DNA from: Chlorocebus sabaeus
Lineage: Eukaryota > Chordata > Mammalia > Primates > Cercopithecidae
Direction: 5' to 3'
Length of the DNA: 64,000 nt
Assembly: GCF_047675955.1 (NCBI RefSeq)
Contig: NW_027327441.1
Location: 372,001-436,000, forward strand
Made by a program: the position numbers and the translations under genes. The notes under the pieces were generated by a model. The model made no database searches and was not told where the DNA came from. It saw only the letters and a list, made by a program, of their open reading frames with translations. This document shows positions 1 through 11,062 of the stretch, one piece after another (position 1 is the first letter of the stretch; each line of letters begins with the position of its first letter).

Positions 1-680
1 GAAAGGTTCTTTCCAGATTTGAACGGAAGATATTTTCTTTTTCACCGTAGCCCTCTATGGGCTTCCAAATATCCCTTTGCCAATTCCACAAGAACAGCCT
101 TAGCGAAAGGTTTCTTGAAGGGAAAGATGTAAGTCTGTGAGATGAATTAACAGAACACAGAGCAGTTTCACAGAAAGCTTCTTTCCAGTTTTGAACAGAA
201 GATATTTCCTTTTTCACCATAGCCCTCTACGGGCTTCCAAATATCACTTTGCCAACTCCACAAGAGCAGCCTTAGTGAAAGGCTTCTTGAAGGGAAAGAT
301 GTAACTCTGTGAGATGAAATAACAGAACACAGAGCGGTTTCTCAGAAAGCTTCTTTCCAGTTTTGAACGGAAGATATTTCCTTTTTCACCATAGCCCTCT
401 ATGGGCTTCCAAATATCACTTTGCCAATTCCACAAGAACAGCCTTAGCGAAAGGCTTCTTGAAGGGAAAGATGTAACTCTGTGAGATGAATTAACGGATC
501 ACAGAGCAGTTTCTCAGAAAGCTTCTTTCCAGTTTTGAACGGAAGATATTTCCTTTTTCACCATAGCCCTCTTTGGGCTTCCAAATACCACTTTGCCAAT
601 TCCACAAGAACCGCCTTAGCGAAAGGCTTCTTGAAGGGAAAGATGTAACTCTGTGAGGTGAATTAACAGAACACAGAGCA
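1..680 (-). repeat. Left-edge monomers with 5-monomer (860 bp) local repeat
   Basis: About four monomers, the first cut by the window edge. Positions 1-480 recur at 861-1,340, an offset of 860 bp (five monomers). Shared rare variants are GAAAGGTTC at 1 and 861, AGAGCAGCCTTAGTG near 263 and 1,123, and GAGCGG near 333 and 1,193. The copies have several private substitutions, so the duplication looks older than those in the centre. From about 490 to 610 the variants GGATCAC, CTTTGGG and GAACCGCC match the end of block X (20,767-20,890). Confidence 0.8.
206..222 (+). other. pJ-alpha box, A form (representative)
   Basis: TTCCTTTTTCACCATAG, an exact match to the pJ-alpha consensus TTCCTTTTYCACCRTAG known from type-A alpha-satellite monomers. 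The site recurs at the same place in most monomers of the window, about every 172 bp. Whether a protein binds here is not shown by sequence. Confidence 0.85.
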
Positions 681-2990
681 GTTTCTCAGAAAGCTTCTTT
701 CCAGCTTTCAACGGAAGATATTTCCTTTTTCAACATAGCCCTCTATGGGCTTCCAAATATCACTTTGCCAATTCCACAAGAACAGCCTTAGCGAAAGGCT
801 TCTTGAAGGGAAAGATGTAACTCAGTGAGATGATTTAACAGAACACAGAGCAGTTTCTCAGAAAGGTTCTTTCCAGATTTGAACGGAAGATATTTCCTTT
901 TTCACCGTAGCCCTCTATGGGCTTCCAAATATCCCTTTGCCAATTCCACAAGAACAGCCTTAGCGAAAGGTTTCTTGAAGGGAAAGATGTAACTCTGTGA
1001 GATGAATTAACAGAACACAGAGCAGTTTCACAGAAAGCTTCTTTCCAGTTTTGAACGGAAGATATTTCCTTTTTCACCATAGCCCTCTACGGGCTTCCAA
1101 ATATCACTTTGCCAACTCCACAAGAGCAGCCTTAGTGAAAGGCTTCTTGAAGGGAAAGATGTAACTGTGTGAGATGAATTAACAGAACACAGAGCGGTTT
1201 CTCAGAAAGCTTCTTTCCAGTTTTGAACGGAAGATATTTCCTTTTTCACCATAGCCCTCTAAGGGCTTCCAAATATCACTTTGCCAATTCCACAAGAACA
1301 GCCTTAGCGAAAGGCTTCTTGAAGGGAAAGATGTAACTCTGTGGGATGAATTAACAGAACACAGAAGAGTTTCTCAGAAAACTTCTTTCCAGTTTTGAAC
1401 GGAAGATACTTCCTTTTTCACCGTAGCCCTCTATGGGCTTCCAAATATCCCTTTGCCAATTCCACAAGAACAGCCTTAGGGAAAGGCTTCTTGAAGGGAA
1501 AGATGTAACTCTGTGAGATGAATTAACAGAACACAGAGCAGTTTCTCAGAAAGCTTCTTTCCAGTTTTGAACGGAAGATATTTCCTTTTTCACCATAGCC
1601 CTCTATGGGCTTCCAAATATCCCTTTGCCAATTCCACAAGAACAGCCTTAGCGAAAGGCTTCCTAAAGGGAAAGATGTAACTCTGTGAGATGAATTAACA
1701 GAACACTGAGCAGTTTCTCAGAAAGCTTCTTTCCAGTTTTGAACGGAAGATATTTCATTTTTCACCTTAGCCCTCTATGGGCTTCCAAAGATCACTTTGC
1801 CAATTCCACAAGAACAGCCTTAGCGAAAGGCTTCTTGAAGGGAAAGATGTAACTCTGTGATATGAATTAACAGAACACAGAGCAGTTTCTCAGAAAGCTT
1901 CTTTCCAGTTTTGAACGGAAGAAATTTCCTTTTTCACCATAGCCCTCTAAGGGCTTCCAAATATCCCGTTGCCAATTCCACAAGAACAGCCTTAGCGAAC
2001 GGCTTCTTGAAGGGAGAGATGTAACTCTGTGAGATGAATTAACAGAACACAGAGCAGTTTCTCAGAAAGCTTCTTTCCAGTTTTGAACGGAAGATATTTT
2101 CTTTTTCACCATAGCCCTCTATGGGCTTCCAAATATCACTTTGCCAACTCCACAAGAACAGCCTTAGCGAAAGGCTTCTTGAAGGGAAAGATGTAACTCT
2201 GTGAGATGAATTAACAGAACACAGAGCTGTTTCTCAGAAAGCCTCTTTCCAGTTTTGAACGGAAGATACTTCCTTTTTCACCTTTGCCCTCTATGGGCTT
2301 CCAAATAACACATTGCCAATTCCACAAGAACAGCCTAATCGAAAGGCTTCTTGAAGGGAAAGATGTAACTCTGTGAGATAAATTAACAGAACACAGAGCA
2401 GTTTCTCAGAAAGCTTCTTTCCAGTTTTGAACGGAAGATATTTCCTTTTTCACCATAGCCCTCTATGGGCTTCCAAATATCACTTTGCGAATTCCACAGG
2501 GACAGCCTTAGCGAAAGGCTTCTTGAAGGGAAAGATGTAACTCTGTGAGGTGAATTAACAGAACACAGAGCAGTATCTCAAAAAGCTTCTTTCCAGTATT
2601 GAACGCAAGATATTTCCTTTTTCACAGTAGCCCTCCATGGACTTCCAAATATCTCTTTGCCAATTCCACAAGAACAGCCTTAGCAAAAGGATTCTTGAAG
2701 GGAAAGATGTAACTCTGTGAGATGAATTAACAGAACACAGAGCAGTTTCTCAGAAAGCTTCTTTCCAGTTTTGAACGGAAGATATTTCGTGTTTCAACAT
2801 AGCCCTCTATGGGCTTCCAAATATCACTTTGCCAACTCCACAAGAACAGCGTTAGCGAAAGGCTTCTTGAAGGGAAAGATGTAACTCTGTGGGATGAATT
2901 AACGGAACACAGAGCAGTTTCTCAGAAAGCTTCTTTCCAGTTTTGAACGGAAGATATTTCCTTTTTCACCATAGCCCTCTATGGGCGTCC
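681..2990 (-). repeat. Block Y0: diverged Y-like block with four extra monomers
   Basis: Carries the ordered Y markers: CCAGCTTTCAACGG (about 700), GAAAGGTTC (861), GAAATTTCC (1,921), the ACAGTAGCCCTCCATGGAC monomer (about 2,625), TTTCGTGTTTCAACATAG (about 2,787), CAGCGTTAG (about 2,848) and GGGCGTCC (about 2,985). Relative to Y1 the offset falls from 20,961 bp (at 835/21,796) to 20,273 bp (at 1,921/22,194), so Y0 has about four monomers (688 bp) that Y1 lacks, lying near 1,081-1,770. Confidence 0.75.
894..910 (+). other. pJ-alpha box, G form (representative)
   Basis: Same 17-bp box with G at the degenerate R position (CACCGTAG). This form marks a minority of monomers, often those also carrying GTATTGAACG, so it is useful for tracking monomer identity between blocks. 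Confidence 0.8.
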
Positions 2991-3464
2991 AAATATCCCT
3001 TTGCCAATTCCACAAGAACAGCCTTAGCGAAAGGCTTCTTGAAGTTAAAGTTGTAACTCTGTGAGATGAATTAACAGAACACAGAGCAGTTTCTCAGAAA
3101 GCTTCTTTCCAGTTTTGAACGGAAGATATTTCCTTTTTCACCATAGCCCTCTATGGGCTTCCAAATATCCATTTGCCAATTCCACAAGAACAGCCTTAGC
3201 GAAAGGCTTCTTGAAGGGAAAGATGTAACTCTGTGACATGAATTAACAGAACACAGAGCAGTTTCTCAGAAAGCTTCTTTCCAGTTTTGAACGGAAGATA
3301 TTTCCTTTTTCACCATAGCCCTCTATGGGCTTCCAAATATCCCTTTGCCAATTCCACAAGAACAGCCTTAGAGAAAGGCTTCTTGAAGGGAAAGATGTAA
3401 CTCTGTGAGATGAATTAACAGAACACAGAGCAGTTTCTCAGAAAGCTTCTTTCCAGTTTTGAAC

Positions 3465-3480
3465 GGAAGATTTTCCTTTT
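3465..3480 (-). repeat. 1-bp-short monomer (GAAGATTTTCC)
   Basis: GATATTTCC is reduced to GATTTTCC, giving a 171-bp monomer. The same allele occurs at about 18,761, 24,945, 38,004, 44,188 and 52,437. Spacings of 15,291, 6,184, 13,059, 6,184 and 8,249 bp make it a marker for X copies. Confidence 0.85.
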
Positions 3481-3793
3481 TCACCATAGCCCTCTATGGG
3501 CTTCCAAATATCCCTTTGCCAATTCCACAAGAACAGCCTTAGCGAAAGGCTTCTTGAAGGGAAAGATGTAACTCTGTGAGATGAATTAACAGAACACAGA
3601 GCAGTTTCTCAGAAAGCTTCTTTCCAGTTTTGAAAGGAAGATACTTCCTTTTTCCCATAGCGCTCTATGGGCTTCCAAATATCCCTTTTCCAATTCCACA
3701 AGAACAGCCTTAGCGAAAGGCTTCTTGAAGGGAAAGATGTAACTCTGTGAGATGAATTAACAGAACACAGAGCAGTTTCTCAGAAAGCTTCTT

Positions 3794-3810
3794 TCCAGTT
3801 TTGAACGAAA
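3794..3810 (-). other. CENP-B-box-like site, CGAA class (8 of 9 core bases)
   Basis: CCAGTTTTGAACGAA has the CGAA half, the central T and three of the four CCCG bases; the miss is A for C. X-block equivalents are at 19,085, 25,269, 38,328, 44,512 and 52,761. The ordinary consensus monomer (CCAG...CGGA) misses both positions. Confidence 0.55.
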
Positions 3811-4131
3811 GATATTTCCTTTTTCACCATAGCCCTTAATGGGCTTCCAAATATCCCTTTGCCAATTCCACAAGAACAGCCTTAGCGAAAGGCTTCTTGA
3901 AGGGAAAGATGTAACTCTGTGAGATGAATTAACAGAACACAGAGCAGTTTCTCAGAAAGCTTCTTTCCAGTATTGAACCGAAGATATTTCCTTTTTCACC
4001 GTATCCCTCTATGGGCTTCCAAAGATCACTTTGCCCATTCTACAAGAACAGCCTTAGCGAATGTCTTTTTGAAGGGAAAGATGTAACTCTGTGAGATGAA
4101 TTAACAGAACACAGAGCAGTTTCTCAGAAAG

Positions 4132-4220
4132 TTTCTTTCCAGTTTTGAAAGGAAGATACTTCCATTTTCCCATAGCCCTCCTTGGGCTTCCAAATACCAC
4201 TTTGCCAATTCCACAAGAAC
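4132..4220 (-). repeat. Hybrid monomer from unequal exchange (one-monomer deletion)
   Basis: The left part carries the GAAAGGAAG/CCATTTTCCCATAG markers of one X monomer and the right part CTCCTTGGGCTTCC/ATACCAC of the next. In X1 these are two adjacent monomers (19,432 and 19,600 regions). Downstream of here the X1 offset rises from 15,291 to 15,463 bp, exactly one monomer. The crossover lies in the shared TAGCCCTC at about 4,173-4,180. Confidence 0.8.
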
Positions 4221-6232
4221 AGCCTTAGCAAAAGGCTTCTTGAAGGGAAAGATGTAACTCTGTGAGATGAATTAACAGAACACAGAGCAGTTTCTCAGAA
4301 AGCTTCTTTCCAGTTTTGAACGGAAGATATTTCCTTTTTCACCATAGCCCTCTATGGGCTTCCAAATATCACTTTGTCAATTCCACAAGAACAGCCTTAG
4401 CGAAAGGCTTTTGAAGGGAAAGATGTAACTCTGTGAGATGAATTAATAGAACACGGAGCAGTTTCTCAGAAAGCTTCTTTCCAGTTTTGAACGGAAGATA
4501 TTTCCTTTTTCACCATAGCCCTCAATGGGCTTCCAAATATCACTTTGCCAATTCCACAAGAACAGCCTTAGCGAAAGGCTTCTTGAAGGGAAAGATGTAA
4601 CTCTGCGAGATGAATTAACTTAACACAGAGCAGTTTCTCAGAAAGCTTCTTTCCAGTTTTGAACGGAAGATATTTCCTTTTTCCCCATAGCCCTCTATGG
4701 GCTTCCAAATATCACTTTGCCAATTCCACAAGAACAGCCTTAGCGAAAGGCTTCTTGAAGGGAAAGATGTAACTCTGTGAGATGAATTAACAGAACACAG
4801 AGCAGTTTCTCAGAAAGCTTCTTTCCAGTTCTGAACGGAAGATATTTCGTTTTTCACCATAGCCCTCTATGGGTTTCCAAATATCCCTTTGCCAATTCCA
4901 CAAGAACTGCCTTAGCGAAAGGCTTCTTGAAGGGAAAGATGTAACTCTGTGAGATGAATTAACAGAACACAGAGCAGTTTCTCAGAAAGCTTCTTTCCAG
5001 TTTTGAACGGAAGGTATTTCGTTTTTCACCATAGCCCTCTATGGGCTTCCAAATATCCCTTTGCCAATTCCACAAGAACAGCCTTAGCGAAAGGGTTCTT
5101 GAAGGGAAAGATGTAACTCGGTGAGATGAATTAACAGAACACAGAGCAGTTTCTCAGAAAGCTTCTTTCCAGTTTTGAAAGGAAGATACTTCCTTTTTCC
5201 CATAGCGCTCTATGGGCTTCCAAATATCACTTTGCCAACTCCACAAGAACAGCCTTAGCGAAAGGCTTCTTGAAGGGAAAGATGTAACTCTGTGAGATGA
5301 ATTAACAGAACACAGAGCAGTTTCTCAGAAAGCTTCTTTCCAGTTTTGAACGGAAGATACTTCCTTTTTCACCATTGCTCTCTATGGGCTTCCAAATATC
5401 CCATTGCCAATTCCACAAGAACAGCCTAATCGAAAGGCTTCTTGAAGGGAAAGATGTAACTCTGTGAGATGAATTAACAGAACACACAGCCGATTCTCAG
5501 AAAGCTTCTTTCCAGTTTTGAACGGAAGATATTTCCTTTTTCACCATAGCCCTCTATGGGCTTCCAAATATCACTTTGCCAATTCCACAAGAACAGCCTA
5601 ATCGAAAGGCTTCTTGAAGGGAAAGATGTAACTCTGTGAGATGAATTAACAGAACACAGAGCAGTTTCTCATAAAGCTTCTTTCCAGTTTTGAACGGAAG
5701 ATATTTTGTTCTTCACCATAGCCCTCTATGGGCTTCCAAAGATCACTTTGCCAATTCCACAAGAACAGCCTTAGCGAAAGGCTTCTTGAAGGGAAAGATG
5801 TAACTCTGTGAGATGAATTAACAGAACACAGAGCAGTTTCTCAGAAAGCTTCTTTCATGTATTGAACGCAAGATATTTCCTTTTTCACAGTAGCCCTCCA
5901 TGTACTTCCAAATATCCCTTTGCCAATTCCACAAGAACGGCCTTAGCCAAAGGCTTCTTGAAGGGAAAGATGTAACTCTGTGAGATGAATTAACAGCACA
6001 CAGAGAAGTTTCTCAGAAAGCTTCTTTCCACTTTTGAAAGGAAGATACTTCCTTTTTCCCATAGCCCTCTATGGGCCTCCAAATACCCCTTTTCCAATTC
6101 CACAAGAACAGCCTTAGCGAAAGGTTTCTTGAAGGGAAAGATGTAACACTGTGAGATGAATTAACAAAACACAGAGCAGTTTCTCAGAAAGTTTCTTTCC
6201 AGTATTGAACGCAAGATATTTCCTTTTTCACC
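4172..6232 (-). repeat. Block A1: first copy of 12-monomer tandem repeat (2,061 bp)
   Basis: Twelve monomers that recur as A2 at offset 2,061 bp. Ordered markers: TTTGTCAATTCC (4,373), the 1-bp-short GGCTTTTGAAGG (4,406), TAATAGAACACGG, CCCTCAATGG, TTTTTCCCCATAG, GTTCTGAACGG, GGGTTTCC, GAACTGCC, AAGGGTTC, CATTGCTCTC (about 5,373), CCTAATCG, TTTTGTTCTTC (about 5,704), CCATGTAC (about 5,898), GCACACAGAGAAG (about 5,996). About ten substitutions separate A1 and A2. A1 lacks one monomer near 5,670-5,701 that A2 retains. Confidence 0.85.
5660..5705 (-). repeat. One-monomer deletion junction in A1
   Basis: The rare CATAAAGC variant (about 5,670) is joined within one monomer to GAAGATATTTTG (about 5,698). 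In A2 (7,731-7,934) and C1 (17,356-17,559) a complete extra monomer separates these two markers. The offset to A2 changes from 2,061 to about 2,233 bp across this point. Exchange occurred in the identical stretch between the two markers. Confidence 0.8.
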
Positions 6233-8466
6233 GTAGCCCTCCTTGGGCTTCCAAATACCACTTTGCCAATTCCACAAGAACAGCCTTAGCAAAAGGCTTC
6301 TTGAAGGGAAAGATGTAACTCTGTGAGATGAATTAACAGAACACAGAGCAGTTTCTCAGAAAGCTTCTTTCCAGTTTTGAACGGAAGATATTTCCTTTTT
6401 CACCATAGCCCTCTATGGGCTTCCAAATATCACTTTGTCAATTCCACAAGAACAGCCTTAGCGAAAGGCTTTTGAAGGGAAAGATGTAACTCTGTGAGAT
6501 GAATTAATAGAACACGGAGCAGTTTCTCAGAAAGCTTCTTTCCAGTTTTGAACGGAAGATATTTCCTTTTTCACCATAGCCCTCAATGGGCTTCCAAATA
6601 TCACTTTGCCAATTCCACAAGAACAGCCTTAGCGAAAGGCTTCTTGAAGGGAAAGATGTAACTCTGCGAGATGAATTAACGGAACACAGAGCAGTTTCTC
6701 AGAAAGCTTCTTTCCAGTTTTGAACGGAAGATATTTCCTTTTTCCCCATAGCCCTCTATGGGCTTCCAAATATCACTTTGCCAATTCCACAAGAACAGCC
6801 TTAGCGAAAGGCTTCTTGAAGGGAAAGATGTAACTCTGTGAGATGAATTAACAGAACACAGAGCAGTTTCTCAGAAAGCTTCTTTCCAGTTCTGAACGGA
6901 AGATATTTCGTTTTTCACCATAGCCCTCTATGGGTTTCCAAATATCCCTTTGCCAATTCCACAAGAACTGCCTTAGCGAAAGGCTTCTTGAAGGGAAAGA
7001 TGTAACTCTGTGAGATGAATTAACAGAACACAGAGCAGTTTCTCAGAAAGCTTCTTTCCAGTTTTGAACGGAAGGTATTTCGTTTTTCACCATAGCCCTC
7101 TATGGGCTTCCAAATATCCCTTTGCCAATTCCACAAGAACAGCCTTAGCGAAAGGGTTCTTGAAGGGAAAGATGTAACTCGGTGAGATGAATTAACAGAA
7201 CACAGAGCAGTTTCTCAGAAAGCTTCTTTCCAGTTTTGAAAGGAAGATACTTCCTTTTTCCCATAGCACTCTATGGGCTTCCAAATATCACTTTGCCAAC
7301 TCCACAAGAACAGCCTTAGCGAAAGGCTTCTTGAAGGGAAAGATGTAACTCTGTGAGATGAATTAACAGAACACAGAGCAGTTTCTCAGAAAGCTTCTTT
7401 CCAGTTTTGAACGGAAGATAATTCCTTTTTCACCATTGCTCTCTAAGGGCTTCCAAATATCCCATTGCCAATTCCACAAGAACAGCCTAATCGAAAGGCT
7501 TCTTGAAGGGAAAGATGTAACTCTGTGAGATGAATTAACAGAACACACAGCAGTTTCTCAGAAAGCTTCTTTCCAGTTTTGAACGGAAGATATTTCCTTT
7601 TTCACCATAGCCCTCTATGGGCTTCCAAATATCACTTTGCCAATTCCACAAGAACAGCCTAAACGAAAGGCTTCTTGAAGGGAAAGATGTAACTCTGTGA
7701 GATGAATTAACAGAACACAGAGCAGTTTCTCATAAAGCTTCTTTCCAGTTTTGAACGGAAGATACTTCCTTTTTCACCATAGCCCTCTATGGGCTTCCAA
7801 ATATCCCTTTGCCAATTCCACAAGAACAGCCTTAGCGAAAGGCTTCTTGAAGAGAAAGATGTAACTCTGTGAGATGAATTAACAGAACACAGAGCAGTTT
7901 CTCAGAAAGCTTCTTTCCAGTTTTGAACGGAAGATATTTTGTTCTTCACCATAGCCCTCTATGGGCTTCCAAAGATCACTTTGCCAATTCCACAAGAACA
8001 GCCTTAGCGAAAGGCTTCTTGAAGGGAAAGATGTAACTCTGTGAGATGAATTAACAGAACACAGAGCAGTTTCTCAGAAAGCTTCTTTCATGTATTGAAC
8101 GCAAGATATTTCCTTTTTCACAGTAGCCCTCCATGTACTTCCAAATATCCCTTTGCCAATTCCACAAGAACGGCCTTAGCCAAAGGCTTCTTGAAGGGAA
8201 AGATGTAACTCTGTGAGATGAATTAACAGCACACAGAGAAGTTTCTCAGAAAGCTTCTTTCCAGTTTTGAAAGGAAGATACTTCCTTTTTCCCATAGCCC
8301 TCTATGGGCCTCCAAATACCCCTTTTCCAATTCCACAAGAACAGCCTTAGCGAAAGGTTTCTTGAAGGGAAAGATGTAACACTGTGAGATGAATTAACAA
8401 AACACAGAGCAGTTTCTCAGAAAGCTTCTTTCCAGTATTGAACGCAAGATATTTCCTTTTTCACCG
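6233..8466 (-). repeat. Block A2: second copy of the A block, 13 monomers
   Basis: Repeats A1 with the same ordered markers plus the one monomer A1 lost (about 7,731-7,902). Private substitutions include GCACTC where A1 has GCGCTC (about 7,266) and CTAAACG where A1 has CTAATCG (about 7,668). The end (CCATGTAC about 8,132, GCACACAGAGAAG about 8,229, CCTCCAAATACCCC about 8,309) resembles the start of block X and runs into U1. Confidence 0.85.
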
Positions 8467-8484
8467 TAGCCCTCCTTGGGCTTC

Positions 8485-11062
8485 CAAACACCACTTTGCC
8501 AATTCCACAAGAACAGCCTTAGCGAAAGGCTTCTTGAAGGGAAAGATGTAACTCTGTGAGATGAATTAACAGAACACAGAGCAGTTTCTCAGAAAGCTTC
8601 TTTCCAGTTTTGAACGGAAGATATTTCGTTTTTCACCATAGCCCTCTATGGGCTTCCAAATATCCCTTTGCCAATTCCACAAGAACAGCCTTAGCGAGGG
8701 GCTTCTTGAAGGGAAAGATGTAACTCTGTGAGATGAATTAACAGAACACAGAGCAGTTTCTCAGAAAGCTTCTTTCCAATTTTGAAAGGAAGATACTTCC
8801 TTTTTCCCATAGCGCTCTATGGGCTTCCAAATATCCCTTTTCCAATTCCACAAGAACAGCCTTAGCGAAAGGCTTCTTGAAGGGAAAGATGTAACTCTGT
8901 GAGATGAATTAACAGAACACAGAGCAGTTTCTCAGAAAGCTTCTTTCCCGTTTTGAACGGAAGATTTTTCCTATTTCACCATAGCCCTCAATGGGCTTCC
9001 AAATATCACTTTGCCAATTCCACAAGAACAGCCTTAGCGAAAGGCTTCTTGAAGGGAAAGATGTAACTCTGTGAGATGAATTAACGGAACACAGAGCAGT
9101 TTCTCAGAAAGCTTCTTTCCAGTTTTGAACGGAAGATATTTCCTTTTTCACCTTAGCCCTCTAGGGGCTTCCAAATATCACTTTGCCAGTTCCACAAGAA
9201 CAGCCTTAGCGAAAGGCTTCTTGAAGGGAAAGATGTAACTCTGTGAGATGAATTAACAGAACACAGAGCTGTTTCTCAGAAAGCTTCTTTCCAGTATTGA
9301 ACGGAAGATATTTCCTTTTTCACCGTAGCCCTCTATGGCCTTCCAAATATCACTTTGCCAATTCCACAAGAACAGCCTTAGCGAAAGGCTTCTTGAAGGC
9401 AAAGATGTAACTCTGTGAGATGAATTAAAAGAACACAGAGCAGTTTCTCAGAAAGCTTCTTTCCAGTTTTGAACGGAAGATATTTCCTTTTTCACCATAG
9501 CCCTCTAAGGGCTTCCAAATATCCCTTTGCCAATTCCACAAGAACAGCCTTAGCGAAAGTCTTCTTGAAGGGAAAGATGTAACTCTGTGAGATGAATTAA
9601 CAGAACACAGAGCAGTTTCTCAGAAAGTTTCTTTCCAGTTTTGAAAGGAAGATACTTCCATTTTCCCATAACCCTCTATGGGCTTCCAAATATCCCTTTT
9701 CCAATTCCACAAGAACAGTCTTAGCGATAGGCTTCTTGAAGGGAAAGATGTAACACTGTGAGATGAATTAACAAAACACAGAGCAGTTTCTCAGAAAGTT
9801 TCTTTCCAGTATTGAACGCAAGATATTTCCTTTTTCACCGTAGCCCTCCTTGGGCTTCCAAATACCACTTTGCCAATTCCACAAGAACAGCCTTAGCGAA
9901 AGGCTTCTTGAAGGGTAAGATGTAACTCTGTGAGATGAATTAATAGAACACAGAGCAGTTTCTCAGAAAGCTTCTTTCCAGTTTTGAACGGAAGATATTT
10001 CCTTTTTCACCATAGCCCTCTATGGGTTTCCAAGTATCCCTTTGCCAATTCCACAAGAACAGCCTTAGCGAAAGGCTTCTTGAAGGGAAAGATGTAACTC
10101 TGTGAGATGAATTAACAGAACACAGAGCAGTTTCTCAGAAAGCTTCTTTCCAGTTTTGAACGGAAGATATTTCCTTTTTCACCATAGCCCTCAATGGGCT
10201 TCCAAAAATCACTTTGCCAATTCCACAAGAACAGCCTTAGCGAAAGGCTTCTTGAAGGGAAAGATGTAACTCTGTGAGATGAATTAACAGAACACAGAGC
10301 AGTTTCTCAGAAAGCTTCTTTCCAGTTTTGAACGGAAGATACTTCCTTTTTCACCATTGCCCTCTATGGGCTTCCAAATATCCCATTGCCAATTCCACAA
10401 GAACAGCCTAATCGAAAGGCTTCTTGAAGGGAAAGATGTAACTCTGTGAGATGAATTAACAGAACACAGAGCAGTTTCTCAGAAAGCTTCTTTCCAGTTT
10501 TGAACGGAAGATATTTCCTTTTTCACCATAGCCCTCTATGGGCTTCCAAATATCCCTTTGCCAACTCCACAAGAACAGCCTTAGCGAAAGGCTTCTTGAA
10601 GGGAAAGATGTAACTCTGTGAGGTGAATTAACAGAACACAGAGCAGAATCTCAAAAAGCTTCTTTCCAGTATTGAACGCAAGATATTTCCTTTTTCACAG
10701 TAGCCCTGCATGGACTTCAAAATATCTCTTTGCCAATGCCACAAGAACAGCCTTAGCAAAAGGATTCTTGCAGGGAAAGATGTAACTATGTGAGATGAAT
10801 TAACAGAACACAGAGCAGTTTCTCAGAAAGCTTCTTTCCAGTTTTGAACGGAAGATATTTCGTGTTTCACCATAGCCCTCTATGGGCTTCCAAATATCAG
10901 TTTGCCATCTCCACAAGAACAGCCTTAGCGAAAGGCTTCTTGAAGGGAAAGATGTAACTCTGTGAGATGAATTAACAGAACACAGAGCAGTTTCTCAGAA
11001 AGCTTCTTTCCAGTTATGAACGGAAGATATTTCCTTTTTCACCATAGCCCTCTCTGGGCTTC
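8485..11062 (-). repeat. Block B1: 15-monomer block (2,578 bp)
   Basis: Fifteen monomers, duplicated as B2 at offset 2,578 bp. Markers in order: AACACCAC (8,485), GCGAGGGG (8,694), TTCCCGTTTTGAACGG (8,945), CTCTAGGGGC (about 9,161), TATGGCCTTCC with GAAGGCAAAG, CCATAACCC (about 9,666), GATAGGC, AAGTATCCC, CATTGCCC, CCTAATCG, CCTGCATGG, AGGATTCTTG (10,761), TTTCGTGTTTCACC, and GTTATGAACGG (about 11,012). B1 overlaps the U1 left edge by about 80 bp because the repeat register starts slightly earlier. Confidence 0.85.
8946..8962 (-). other. CENP-B-box-like site, CCCG class (8 of 9 core bases)
   Basis: On the plus strand CCCGTTTTGAACGGA compared with the reversed CENP-B box CCCGnnTnnnnCGAA: eight of nine required bases match, and the miss is G for A in the second half. 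It also forms a small inverted repeat, CCGTT-TTG-AACGG. The same monomer carries CCTATTTCACC, which breaks the pJ-alpha box by one base. Confidence 0.6.

Larger units (their letters stand above)
2991..4171 (-). repeat. Block X0: X-like monomers
   Basis: From about 3,200 this follows block X1 at an offset of 15,291 bp (89 monomers). Shared markers in the same order are TGTGACATG (3,231), CTTAGAGAAAGG (about 3,368), the 1-bp-short GAAGATTTTCC (about 3,466), GAACGAAAG (about 3,804) and the monomer with GCCCATTCTAC (about 4,035). It ends in a hybrid monomer at 4,132-4,220. The same tract recurs at about 52,200-53,530, offset 48,967 bp. Confidence 0.8.

Noticed and set aside
244..435. 63-codon minus-strand frame
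   Set aside because: Satellite monomers with a chance lack of stops; no protein similarity recognised.
835..1080. 81-codon minus-strand open frame, repeated almost unchanged at 21,796-22,041, 41,039-41,284 and 47,223-47,468
   Set aside because: It is satellite sequence read antisense across about 1.4 monomers. The copies are alike because the DNA blocks duplicated. There is no start context, codon bias or domain, and a period of 172 (not a multiple of 3) shifts frame every monomer.
1081..1100. CTACGGGC as part of a CENP-B box (CGGG end)
   Set aside because: The required TTCG and A upstream are absent; only the CGGG tetranucleotide matches.
5302..7548. 61-codon minus-strand frames at 5,302-5,487 and 7,363-7,548
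   Set aside because: Fragments of the same satellite-derived frame, alike because A1 and A2 are duplicates.
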